From the NCBI GenBank assembly GCA_963790525.1, contig CAWBOV010000002.1:868001-932000 (forward strand): a DNA stretch of 64,000 nt. The letters are read 5' to 3'. The notes beneath the pieces were generated by a model that did no database searches, had not been told where the DNA came from, and was given only the letters and a program-made list of their open reading frames with translations. Position numbers and translations under genes: made by a program. Below are positions 25,443 through 33,923 of this stretch, piece after piece (positions within the stretch are counted from its first letter, which is position 1; each line of letters begins with the position of its first letter). This stretch comes from CAWBOV01 sp963790525 (lineage in GTDB: Bacteria > Actinomycetota > Actinomycetes > Mycobacteriales > Jatrophihabitantaceae).

Positions 25443-26294
25443 ATGTCAGGAGGCGGCACCACCGACGTTGACGCGCCCGTGAGCAGTACGCACCTCAACC
25501 CCGCGAATCTCAAGCTGCGGCAACGGGTCGCGGTCATCACCGGCGGTACCCGCGGGATCGGCCGGGGCATCGCCGAGGCGTTCCTGGCCGAGGGCGCCGC
25601 GGTGGTCGTCAGCGGCAAGTCCGAGGCCAAGGGCGCAGCAGGCGATCGAGGAGATGGGCGGCCGGTGACCGCGCGACGTTCGTCGTCTGTGACGTACGGG
25701 TGCAGAGCGAGCTCGAGCAGCCTCATCGACGAGACCACAACGCATCTACGGCCGTGTCGACATCCTCGTCAACAACGCCGGTGGCACCGACGGGTTCGGC
25801 ACTCGTGCACGAGCTGTCCGACGACGCCTGGCAGAACGCCCTCAACTGGAACCTCAACTCGGTGTTCTGGGGCACGCGCGCGCGCGCTGAAGTACATGCT
25901 CGAGGGCGGGTGGGGACGGATCATCAACATCTCCTCCGTCGAGGGCAAGCAGGGCAACAAGCCGGCGGTGAGCCACTACATCACCAACAAGCACGCGATC
26001 AACGGCTTCACCAAGGCCGTGGCCCACGAGTACGGCACCTTCGGCATCACCTGCAACGCGATCTGCCCCGGCGCGATCGAGACCGACATGATGAAGGAGG
26101 CCGGTCCCGGTGCGGCGGAGCAGGCCGGCATCACCTACGAGCAGTTCCTGGACAACTACGCCCAGGAGTCCTCGATCAAGCGGCTGAACACCGTCGAGGA
26201 GGTCGCGGCCATGGCGACGCTGCTGGCCAGCGCGGCCGGCGGCGGCATCACCGGATCGCTCATCAACGTCGACGGTGGCACGTCCCAGTGGTGA
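25443..26294 (+). CDS. SDR-family oxidoreductase, paralogue of 16167-16943 (frameshifted middle)
   Basis: The N-terminus (VAVITGGTRGIGRGIAEAF) and the C-terminal half (GRIINISSVEGKQGNKPA, HYITNKHAINGF, NAICPGAIETDMM, NVDGGTSQW) share one frame, while 25640-25890 must be read through the other frames to recover IYGRVDILVNNAGGTDGF and LVHELSDDAWQNALNWNLNS. Corrected length is about 275-280 residues with a roughly 20-residue N-terminal extension. It strongly resembles the SDR at 16167, including AQESSIKRLNTVEEVA. It probably oxidises the diol or alcohol made by the preceding Rieske proteins, with which it forms an operon. Confidence 0.82.
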   Translation: MSGGGTTDVDAPVSSTHLNPANLKLRQRVAVITGGTRGIGRGIAEAFLAEGAAVVVSGKSEAKGAAGDRGDGRPVTARRSSSVTYGCRASSSSLIDETTTHLRPCRHPRQQRRWHRRVRHSCTSCPTTPGRTPSTGTSTRCSGARARALKYMLEGGWGRIINISSVEGKQGNKPAVSHYITNKHAINGFTKAVAHEYGTFGITCNAICPGAIETDMMKEAGPGAAEQAGITYEQFLDNYAQESSIKRLNTVEEVAAMATLLASAAGGGITGSLINVDGGTSQW

Positions 26295-26454
26295 GCCCTT
26301 CCTGTGTGGCGACCGATATTCGGTGGTGACGGCCACCCTCCGTGGTCTGCTCGATCGACTGCTATCCAGGCCGACTGATCCCGATGGGGTGACAGCGGGC
26401 TGAGCTTGTGATTATTCTGTCGTGTGTCTGATATGTCACATGACGGAGGTTGAT

Positions 26455-27569
26455 GTGGAACGGGTCATTTCAGCGGCGCTGGCTGTCGTTGCTGCTGTCG
26501 GGCTGTTATGTGCACTTCCGCAACACGCTTGGGCGTCTGTACCCCAAGTCGGATCCGGGTTCTTGTCGGGCGTGGTAACCGACGACGGCCGCCCCGTCGC
26601 GGACGCGACAGTGGGTTGGTCGCGTGGCCGGACTCGACAGTGTTGTCATCTCTAGCGACGGGCCAGCCTGTTCCGACTCGAACGCTGGCCCGAGGGTGGA
26701 CAACAAGTGCTGGCGCATACTCCGTTTCGGTGGATCTGAGGTCGCCCGCGTTTGCTGCGTTTCTCCGCAACGGGTCAATGAATGTGTCTATCCGTGTGCT
26801 GACCCCCACGGTCGCCACACAATGGTCGGTTCCGATCGCGCCCTCGCTCGCTCCGCGTGTCGATTTCGAGCTTGGCAAGGATTCGCGAGTCACTGTCGCG
26901 GGTGTGCTCACGCCACAGGCGCTCGCGGTCTCACGTTCAGACGCCGCAGCATCCGTTTCGCCAGCAGTCGCGGCGCCATTCTGTAGCAGTGACAAGGCAG
27001 GAGCGTACGTCTACGGATTGTCAGAGCACTTCGCCAACGCGTACGGCTGGGCCGCAGCCAAAGCCACTATCAAGGAAACCGCTGCGTCGTCGCACAGGCT
27101 TGGCGCGGGCATTTCCGTGGACGCTGGGCCGTTCAAAGCCGACGGGACCGTCACATTTGAAACTCACACCTCGGCCGGAGGTGAGCAGTCCGCGCCGGGA
27201 AACGATCTCGTCTTCAACCGGATCAACTACAGGCATTTCACGCGCTACTGCATCGATCTGGGTCGGAAGACCACTTATGACGAAGTGCGCCCCGTGAGCG
27301 TGTATGACCTCATCAGCAAGTTCCTGGCCGTTGACGCCCCGATCTGGTCGACGTGCGTGACAAAGACAAGCGGGCATTACTGGAAATCCGCTGGAACGAA
27401 CTCGACCGACGAGGCGGGAATAACGTTTTCGGGTGCGTCCCTGAGCGCACAGTCCGGCTGGGACACCGACACTGAGGTGGGGTGGAACATCACCTCGCCA
27501 AGTTTGCTCTGTGGTTCTGACGAGCGCGGTTGGTCGGCGTCGAGCGAAGCCGCGGCGCGACCGCGGTGA
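26455..27569 (+). CDS. Secreted protein with carboxypeptidase-regulatory-like domain (one frameshift)
   Basis: GTG 26455 lies 5-6 bases after ACGGAGG and begins a signal peptide (VERVISAALAVVAAVGLLCA... ending AWA-SV). The mature protein opens GVVTDDGRPVADATV, the start of a carboxypeptidase-regulatory/Ig-like module. A one-base loss in the GGG run near 26616 shifts the frame; the next frame continues VAWPDSTVLSSLATGQP to the stop. The remaining ~250 residues hold several Cys and aromatic residues (YGLSEHFANAYGWAAAKATI) but match no family I know. Corrected length is about 371. Third codon positions are visibly richer in A/T than in the neighbours, suggesting foreign origin. It overlaps the next gene by 4 bases. 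Confidence 0.65.
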
Positions 27570-28156
27570 GTCATCGACACATTCTGAGCGGTCCCACTCG
27601 ATGCCTCCGCCCCGGCGCGCGCCCGTCGGCCGTCCTCGGGATCGCGGCAATGGTGCTGCTCTCGGCCTGCGGTGGCGGGGATCCGACACTGATCGGCCCG
27701 GGCGCGGGGGCGGGGGAGGCGTTACCGGATGCCCGCGGCGGCCAGTCGTATGTCATCGGCGGGATGTCACTGTGCGTGGACCACGGGCAGGTCTCGATCA
27801 CGGCGGTCTCGCTGGCTCACGCTCTGGGCGGCCTGACCGTGCAGGGTTGGGGGGTGCGTCAGGTCGACGCCGGCGTGCCGACGGGCGATGGTCATCCCTC
27901 GGACGGCACCGGTTCGCCGCAGACCCTGGCCGGGTTCCCGGACTTCGGCCACGTCCCTGTCACCGGCCGGTGCACCGAGCCGGCGGGGGAGACGTCGCAG
28001 TTCGTGGTGCAGGTCGGCAAGCCAACGGACGCGACCGCGAGCGCCGACGCCATCCTCGTGCATTACCTGCGCAACGGCAGGGAGGCGACGGCGATAGAGA
28101 AGCTGACGGTCGTCCTGTGCGGACCGGCCGACACCACCGGCGTCTGCCGGAAGTGA
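27566..28156 (+). CDS. Predicted lipoprotein of unknown function
   Basis: A 196-residue protein with an N-terminal segment VLGIAAMVLLSACGGG containing the lipobox LSAC; lipid attachment would be on Cys near residue 35. The mature part has regularly spaced valines and DGHPSDGTGSPQTLAG and may be an all-beta domain. Two further Cys (SLCVDHGQ and GRCTEPAG) plus late VVLCGPADTTGVC could form disulphides outside the cell. GTG 27566 overlaps the stop of the preceding secreted protein (GTGA), so the two are coupled and likely act together at the cell surface. I do not recognise the family. Confidence 0.65.
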   Translation: MSHRHILSGPTRCLRPGARPSAVLGIAAMVLLSACGGGDPTLIGPGAGAGEALPDARGGQSYVIGGMSLCVDHGQVSITAVSLAHALGGLTVQGWGVRQVDAGVPTGDGHPSDGTGSPQTLAGFPDFGHVPVTGRCTEPAGETSQFVVQVGKPTDATASADAILVHYLRNGREATAIEKLTVVLCGPADTTGVCRK

Positions 28157-28172
28157 CAGACCCGGCGAACTG

Positions 28173-28927
28173 CTAGAGCGCGACCTCGCCCAGGTAGCTG
28201 GACTCGAGCAGATCGCGGCGCTTGCGCAGATCGTCCGTGCTTCCCTCGAGCATCAGGCTGCCGTGCGTGAGCACGTAGGCGCGGTCGGCGACCTCGAGAG
28301 CCATGTGGACGTGCTGCTCCACGATCAGGATCGCGGTGCCGCGCTCGTCGGCGATGCGGCGCAGCACGGGCAGCAGCCGCTCGACGATCATCGGGCGCGA
28401 GGCCGAGGCTCATCTCGTCGACGAGCATGACCTTCGGGATCGGCGGCGAGCGCCCGCCCCAACGCGAGCATCTGCTGCTCACCGCCCGAGAGCAGCCCGG
28501 CGCGGCGGTTGAGCAGCGGCTTCAGCTCCGGGAAGTAGTCGAAGATGCGGTCCAGGTCGATGTCGCCACCGCGCATGCCCAGCTTGATGTTCTCGCGCGT
28601 GGTCGAGCTGGTAGAACAGCGACCGGTCCTCGGGCACATGGGCCAGGCCGCGACGGGCGAGCTAGGAACGGCTTGCTCTTGGGGATCGGTGAGCCGAGGA
28701 CGTTCGACCGATGCCGCCGAGATGACCGGCACCAGGCCCGAGATCGTGAGCAGCGTCGTCGTCTTGCCCGCGCCGTTCGGGCCGAGCAGCGCGACGACCT
28801 CGCCCGGCGCGACGGTCAGGTTCAGGCCGCGTACGACCGGGACACCCGCGTAGCCGGTGTACAGGTCGGTGAGCTCGATGGCGTTCGTCGTCGTGGTCTT
28901 CGGCAGGGTTGCCGTCGAGTCGCTCAT
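28173..28927 (-). CDS. livF: ABC transporter ATPase, branched-chain amino acid type LivF (frameshifted)
   Basis: About 250 residues with two or more shifts repaired. Walker A is GPNGAGKTT, the ABC signature is LLSGGEQQMLALGRAL, Walker B (in the other frame) is PKVMLVDEMSLGLAP and the switch His is in LIVEQHVHMALE. It starts at ATG 28927, overlapping the livG stop as ATGA. It would energise import by the LivHM-type permease with the binding protein at 31811. HAAT-family importers carry amino acids but also aromatic acids, urea and short acyl compounds; in this catabolic setting a carboxylated ring substrate is plausible. Confidence 0.88.
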
Positions 28928-29749
28928 GTGAGGGATCCCTTGCTCTCGACGTCGATTCCGGCCTCGGCCTCGGCCTCGGCGACCTCGTCCAGCTGCTCGG
29001 CCGCGTGGGCGCCCAGGTAGGCGGTGATGACGCGCGGGTCGCGGCGGATCTCGGCGGGCGTGCCCTCCGCGATCAGCTTGCCGAACTCGAGCACGTAGAT
29101 GTAGTCGCAGGTGCTCAGCACCAGACCCATGTCGTGGTCGACGAGGAAGATCGTGGTGCCCTGGTCCCGCAGGCGTTTGAGCTCGTTGCCGAACTCGATG
29201 CTGTCGCCGCTGGACAGCCCGGCGGCGGGCTCGTCGAGCAGCAGCAGCTTCGGGCGGGTGATGAGCGCCCGGGCGACCGACACGAGCTTGCGCTTGCCGT
29301 GGCTCATCTCGCTGGGCATGTCGTCGGCGACGTCGGTCAGTGCCAGGGTGTCGAGCACCCAGGCCAGGTCCTCGTCACCGGCCACGCGCCGGGGGACGAA
29401 CAGATCGGCGAACACCGACCACCAGGCCTGCTTGGCCGACGCGGTCTGCAGGTTCTCGCGGACGCTGAGGTCCTCGAACAGCTCCAGCGACTGGAAGGTC
29501 CGCGACAGTCCCTGCTTGGCGCGCTTGTGCGGAGCCAGCCGGGTGATCGACTCGCCGTCGAAGGTGACGTCGCCGGTCGCACGGCGTGAACCCGGTGAGC
29601 GCGTCGATGAACGTCGTCTTGCCGGCGCCGTTCGGTCCGATCAGCCCGACGATCGATCCCTGGTCGATGTGCATCGAGAAGGAGTCGACCGCGCGCAGGC
29701 CTCCGTAGGAGACGGAGAGGGCGTCAACGTGCAGCAGCGGCTGTGTCAC
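28924..29749 (-). CDS. livG: ABC transporter ATPase, branched-chain amino acid type LivG (one frameshift)
   Basis: About 274 residues after removing one base near 29582. Walker A is GLIGPNGAGKTTFIDALTG. The long insert before the signature, typical of LivG, includes FVPRRVAGDED. The signature is SHGKRKLVSVARAL, Walker B LLLLDEPAAGLS and the switch His is in IFLVDHDMGLV. The C-terminus RVITAYLGAHA is the usual LivG tail, followed here by an extra Glu/Ala-rich stretch. Its first 26 bases overlap the 3' end of the permease gene and its stop overlaps the livF start, so the operon is tightly packed. Confidence 0.9.
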
Positions 29750-31718
29750 TGGATCCCTCCTTCGCGATCGCGGGTGCGGGCGGTGTCGGTGATCGTCTGG
29801 CGTTGATCTTCTCCTGGATCCCGAGCAGCGTCAGCCGGAAGCCACCGGCGATGCCCTCGGGGTTGAGCACCGCGGTCAGGATCAGGCCGAGGCCGCTGAC
29901 CAGCAGCACGAACTTGTTGAAGTGGATGGTCTGGTTCAGGAAGTAGAAGACCAGGCCGCTGCTCGTCAGCAGCCCGCCGACGATGGCACCGGCGACCGTC
30001 GCGATCCCGCCCAGGTAGGCGATCGCGAAGAACGACAGCGACACGAGCACGTCGAAGGACTCGAAGGACAGGTTCGTCTGGGAGTACCCGAGCATGACGC
30101 CCGAGAGCCCCGCGAGGCCGGCGGAGATGCCGAACGCGATCAGCTTGGTCGCGGCCACGTTCACTCCGGCTGCGGCGGCGGCACGTTCGTTCGCCCGCAC
30201 CGCCAGCATCCGCAGGCCCGTGCCAGAGCGGCGGAGCAGGCAGATCATCGCGCAGGCCACGCCCAGGACGACCAGGGTGAAGATGGCGAAGCTGTGGTCG
30301 CCGCCGCTGCCGAAGTCGTAGCCGAACAGGCTCGGCGAGGGCACTGTGGCGCCGTTGAACCCACCTGTGTAGGAGGGATTCTTGAAGACGAACTCGCTGA
30401 CGGCCACTGCCATGCCGATCGTCACCACGGCCAGGCTCACGCCGCGGATCCGCAGCGCGGGCAGGCCGGCGAGCAGGCCCGCGATCACCGAGACCGCGAT
30501 GGCGAGCAGTGGCGAGATCGGGAACGGGATGTGCATGTTGTGCGCGAACCGGCTCACCGCGAATCCCGCGATACCGGCGAACGTCATCTGCGCGAGCGAG
30601 ATCTGGCCGACGTAGCCGGTGAGGACCACCAGCGAGAGGCAGACCAGCGCGCCGATCAACGACGTGATGAAGGCCCCGAGGTAGGCGCCCTTGAGCACGA
30701 GTGCCAGGACGACGCCGACCACGAAGGTGGGGACGCCCAGGATGAAGGGGTTCTTCGCACGCAGGGCGGTGGGCAGGCGACCTTCGACCAGCGCGCCGCG
30801 ACCGGGGAGCCGGCCGCCGATGGCGAACATCGCGATGATGATGACGACGAACGGGAACGCGTCGCGCGTACCGACCTGCGGCACCCACGACCAGATCGCC
30901 TGCAGGTGGAGGATCTCCGTCTGCAGCATGCCCAGGGCGAGGGCGGCGGCGGTGGTGATGCCGAAGGAGGTGAACCGTCCGACCAGTGCGCCGGCCAGCG
31001 CGGGGACGATGAGCAGCGAGTACGTCGACGGGTTCAGCGCGGTGATGGGCCCGACCAGGATGCCGAACAGGCCGGCCATCGTGCAGGCCATCACCCAGTT
31101 GATGACAGCGAGCGCGTCCGGGGAGTACCCCAGGAGCACGGTGCCCTTCTCGTTCTCGGCGGCCGCGCGGGTGGCGAGGCCGAACCTCGTGTACCGGTAC
31201 AGGAACCACAGGATCGCCGCGGCGATGATGACCAGGCCGGCGAGGTAGAGCCGGTCCCGTCCGAGGACGACGCCGAAGACCGTGATCGGTGAGGACGGCA
31301 GGACGCCGGCGACGGGCACCTGCCCAGTGCCGAACTGCAGGACGACGATCGCCTGCAGGACCACCAGGATGCCGATCGACGCCACGACCTTCGCGAGCGC
31401 AGGCGCACGGCGCATCGGGTGGAAGACGAGGTAGTGGGCCGCGAGACCGAGCAGGGCGGCGACCACGAGGGCGATCAGCAGGGACGGTACGAACGGCACC
31501 GAACTGGACAACGAGATCCCGGAGCCCCAGAAGGGGAGCCACAGCTCGCCGGAGTTCCGCAGGCTCGAGAAGACGTATGCGGGATACATCGCTATCGCGC
31601 CGTAGGCGAAGTTGATGATGCCCGCGCCTCGGTAGGTCAGGACGACGGCGAGGCCCAGGGCGGCGAAGATCGCACCGCTACCCAATCCGAGCAACAGGAA
31701 CTGGAATACGGCTTGAAT
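29724..31718 (-). CDS. LivH-LivM fused permease of HAAT-type ABC importer
   Basis: A single ~664-residue reading contains both permease subunits. The LivH half is QFLLLGLGSGAIFAALGLAV...RFGLATRAAAENEKGTVLLG and the LivM half GYVGQISLAQMTFAGIAGFA...NERAAAAAGVN, with about 16-18 membrane segments. A Ser/Pro/Ala tail (RRSPTPPAPAIAKEG) ends the protein. The start is unclear: GGAGG (31724-31728) is ideally placed for an ATT codon at 31718, and residues IQAVFQF preceding the first TTG (31694) look native. So either ATT is used or a base is wrong. The ATPase genes follow with overlap. Confidence 0.88.
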   Translation of the reverse strand: MQAVFQFLLLGLGSGAIFAALGLAVVLTYRGAGIINFAYGAIAMYPAYVFSSLRNSGELWLPFWGSGISLSSSVPFVPSLLIALVVAALLGLAAHYLVFHPMRRAPALAKVVASIGILVVLQAIVVLQFGTGQVPVAGVLPSSPITVFGVVLGRDRLYLAGLVIIAAAILWFLYRYTRFGLATRAAAENEKGTVLLGYSPDALAVINWVMACTMAGLFGILVGPITALNPSTYSLLIVPALAGALVGRFTSFGITTAAALALGMLQTEILHLQAIWSWVPQVGTRDAFPFVVIIIAMFAIGGRLPGRGALVEGRLPTALRAKNPFILGVPTFVVGVVLALVLKGAYLGAFITSLIGALVCLSLVVLTGYVGQISLAQMTFAGIAGFAVSRFAHNMHIPFPISPLLAIAVSVIAGLLAGLPALRIRGVSLAVVTIGMAVAVSEFVFKNPSYTGGFNGATVPSPSLFGYDFGSGGDHSFAIFTLVVLGVACAMICLLRRSGTGLRMLAVRANERAAAAAGVNVAATKLIAFGISAGLAGLSGVMLGYSQTNLSFESFDVLVSLSFFAIAYLGGIATVAGAIVGGLLTSSGLVFYFLNQTIHFNKFVLLVSGLGLILTAVLNPEGIAGGFRLTLLGIQEKINARRSPTPPAPAIAKEGSSDTAAAAR

Positions 31719-31752
31719 GACTGCCTCCTAGAACGCGCCGGTGATGCAGGAA

Positions 31753-31793
31753 CTCTGCCCGGGTGCCGTCACGTGGACGGCACCCGGACAGAG
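31753..31793 (-). terminator. Hairpin between binding-protein and permease genes (attenuator)
   Basis: CTCTGCCCGGGTGCCGTC (31753-31770) pairs with 31776-31793 at 17 of 18 positions around a 5-base loop. It lies just after the stop of the substrate-binding protein (31811) and before the permease start in the direction of transcription. There is no U-tract, which fits partial termination or RNA stabilisation, a common way to make more binding protein than permease. Confidence 0.7.
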
Positions 31794-31810
31794 CCGTGAA
31801 GCTGGCTGGG

Positions 31811-33064
31811 TCAGCCGACGAGGTGCGCGCCGTCGACCCACGTGTTGAGGATGTCCGTGAACGTCCCGTTCTTGTACTGGATGATCCGCTGAGCTGAGCT
31901 GCAGATCGCCGGGTTGCCGGCCACGATCTTGTGGTTGCACGTGTACGGGTGGCCCATGAAGCTCGGAACGTTCACCGCGGCCGAGAGCGTCGCGATGATC
32001 GAGGCCGAGGTCGGCGTCGCCGGCCCCTTCTTCAAGGCTTCGTACAGGTTCATGACCGACTGGAAGCCGTTCTGCGAGTACGCCGACAGGGTTGCCTTCG
32101 GCTGGTACTTGGCCATCTGTGCGCGCCAGATGACAACCTGCGGGTCGTTGCCGGTGAAGAGCATGTTGTCACTGTTGAACAGCGCGCCATCGGCACCGGC
32201 GCCACCGGCCTTGACCTCGGCGGCGGTCAGGCACGATCCCGGGTAGAAGGTCGGGATGTGCAGACCCAGCGATCCGCTTGCCTGCATGATGCGGCTGCAG
32301 GCGGGCGAACCGAACAGCACCATGATCGCGTCGGGCTTGTTGGCCGCGATCTGCTGCACCGGAGCCGTGAAGTCCGCGGCGTCCGCAGCAGCCTGGACCG
32401 ACTTGACGTCGGTGATGCCGAGCTTGGCCAGCAGTGAGGCGCCGAAGGTCGTCGCTGCCGCGAGGCCGGCCGGGTTGGCCGTGGTGATGATGTTGACCTT
32501 CTTCGCCTTCAGCGTCTCGGCGATGTACTGGTCCTGTGCCGAGAATGCGCCTGAGCTACCGCCACTGAACTGGAAGGAGATCGGGCTGGTCGACTCGGCG
32601 GGCAGGATCGGGATACCACCGACGTAGGGGACCTTCGCCGCGGCGAGAGGAGGGATCGAGCCGCTGGTCGAGAAGTCCTCGCCACCGATGACGGCGACGA
32701 CCTTGTCCGAGATCAGCTGACGGGAGCAGTTGGCGCCGCTGGCGGGCGAGGCATCGGTGATGCACGGGGTCAGCTTGAGGGGCTTTCCGTTCACCCCGCC
32801 GAGGCTGTTGTTGATGTAGGAGACCGCGGCCTGCGCGCCTTGGCGCACGTCAGGGAAGGAGCCCGCGGGAGTGTTCTCCTGGTTGATCATGCCGAGCTCG
32901 ATCGGTGTTCCCGTCGCGACCACATTCGGCGATGACGACGAGCCGCTTCCACCTCCGCCGCCCGTAGTCCCGCCGCTGCTGGACTTGCTGCTCGAACAGG
33001 CCGTGACAGCGAGCATCGCGGCGAGCACGAGAGCAGCCGAGCCTCTCAGGTGGGTAGACCTCAC
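31811..33064 (-). CDS. Substrate-binding lipoprotein of HAAT-type ABC importer
   Basis: A 417-residue type-I periplasmic-binding protein. GTG 33064 is the start because AAGGAGG lies 6 bases upstream; the ATG at 33082 would put that site inside the gene. The lipobox is LAVTAC, followed by a Ser/Gly linker. The mature protein begins PIELGMINQENTPAG and has KLTPCITDASPASGANC, VVAVIGGEDFSTSGSIPP and PAESTSPISFQFSGG, typical of ligand-binding cleft segments. Several Cys pairs (SPACSRIMQ; PGSCLTA; YTCNHK; AICSSA) suggest disulphides. The ligand is probably an organic acid imported for the surrounding pathways; amino acids remain possible. Confidence 0.9.
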   Translation of the reverse strand: MRSTHLRGSAALVLAAMLAVTACSSSKSSSGGTTGGGGGSGSSSSPNVVATGTPIELGMINQENTPAGSFPDVRQGAQAAVSYINNSLGGVNGKPLKLTPCITDASPASGANCSRQLISDKVVAVIGGEDFSTSGSIPPLAAAKVPYVGGIPILPAESTSPISFQFSGGSSGAFSAQDQYIAETLKAKKVNIITTANPAGLAAATTFGASLLAKLGITDVKSVQAAADAADFTAPVQQIAANKPDAIMVLFGSPACSRIMQASGSLGLHIPTFYPGSCLTAAEVKAGGAGADGALFNSDNMLFTGNDPQVVIWRAQMAKYQPKATLSAYSQNGFQSVMNLYEALKKGPATPTSASIIATLSAAVNVPSFMGHPYTCNHKIVAGNPAICSSAQRIIQYKNGTFTDILNTWVDGAHLVG

Positions 33065-33198
33065 GCTGTTCCTCCTTGACATGGCTGGATGATTACCCGC
33101 CGGCCGGTCGACTCCGATGTGACCTGGGCCACTGGCCTCAGCAAGCGGCTAACTGTAGCCAGAGAAGAGTTTGGATGACCAGACTTTCTTTACACTCG

Positions 33199-33216
33199 TT
33201 ACCGTGACGCAATCTA
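33199..33216 (-). promoter_or_regulatory. TAGAnTGCGTCAC element upstream of importer operon
   Basis: Read on the minus strand, TAGATTGCGTCACGGTAA lies about 135 bases before the binding-protein start. It closely resembles TAGAGTGCGTCACTATAA upstream of the Rieske gene at 44017 (44107-44129). The shared core TAGAnTGCGTCAC suggests one regulator or a promoter feature common to both operons. The rest of this 196-base gap shows no further recognisable signal. Confidence 0.4.
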
Positions 33217-33260
33217 GCTGCCGAGGAAACGTGCTACTGGGAGCACATCTCGGGCACATG

Positions 33261-33674
33261 TCAACGCTCCGCCGTCAGTGATCGCTGGCGGGAACCGCCG
33301 TCGTGGTAGTCGTATTCACCGCACACCAGGTCACCGTCGAAGACGAGGTAACTCATACCTTCCGCCCGCCATTTCCGGCCTACGGTTTCTGCACCGAAAT
33401 CCGGATTGTGATTCGTCGCAGACATGACCCAGGTCAGCGCGAGTCCGTCGTCGCGGTGCCAGAACTCGCCGGTGGGGACGAGTTCCAGGTCGGGGTAGCG
33501 CGTCAGCCCGTGCGCGAAGTACTCGCGTATCGCGGGCCAGCCCCGGTATTCGCCGCCGATCACGTCGAACAGGACAGCGTCGGGGGTGAGGTGCTGGGCG
33601 GGCGCATCCGGTTCACCGCTGGACCACGCCGCGAACAGTTGCTCCGCACGCGCGACTCGATCCTGCTCGCCCAT
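33261..33674 (-). CDS. SnoaL/NTF2-like protein
   Basis: A 137-residue cone-fold protein of the SnoaL-like/NTF2 superfamily. It begins RVARAEQLFAAWSSGEPDA, then YRGWPAIREYFAHGLTRYPD and EFWHRDDGLALTWVM, the helix-helix-sheet pattern of the family. Members may be isomerases, hydratases or ligand-binding proteins. ATG 33674 follows GGAGGGCAGCGG, which is correctly spaced; the longer reading from 33737 has no site. It is transcribed alone, away from the epimerase at 33924. Two further NTF2-like genes are at 37253 and 41847. Confidence 0.78.
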   Translation of the reverse strand: MGEQDRVARAEQLFAAWSSGEPDAPAQHLTPDAVLFDVIGGEYRGWPAIREYFAHGLTRYPDLELVPTGEFWHRDDGLALTWVMSATNHNPDFGAETVGRKWRAEGMSYLVFDGDLVCGEYDYHDGGSRQRSLTAER

Positions 33675-33868
33675 CCGCTGCCCTCCTGGCGATCTGGAGA
33701 CCTCTTCACCGCGGGTGACCCGACTAGGTTCGGGCACCAGTTACTACCTGAGTGTCGAAACCCTAACCGCGGGGAAACCGGGTGGCAATGATTCTGACCA
33801 AATCCGTCCCGGGGGTTGTTCTCGGGCTCGGCGAGACTCATGATGAGCCAGGTTCAATCTTTAGGTGC

Positions 33869-33905
33869 GTGTCAGTAACCACCCGGGTGAGCCGGCTCCT
33901 GACAC
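33869..33905 (+). promoter_or_regulatory. Leader hairpin with nested palindromes
   Basis: GTGTCAG (33869-33875) and CTGACAC (33899-33905) are perfect inverted arms. Between them are the palindromes ACCCGGGT (33881-33888) and GAGCCGGCTC (33889-33898). The element ends 18 bases before ATG 33924, so it can act as a leader RNA structure near the ribosome site or as an operator. The remainder of the 249-base gap contains a CACCAGTTACT motif (33735-33745) and nothing else I can name. Confidence 0.35.
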
Positions 33906-33923
33906 CGGATCTTGGAGTGGTGG

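Noticed and set aside
29922..31292. 456-residue plus-strand open frame inside the permease gene
   Set aside because: The composition is His/Asp/Arg/Gln-rich without any fold; it is the complement of a membrane protein's codons.
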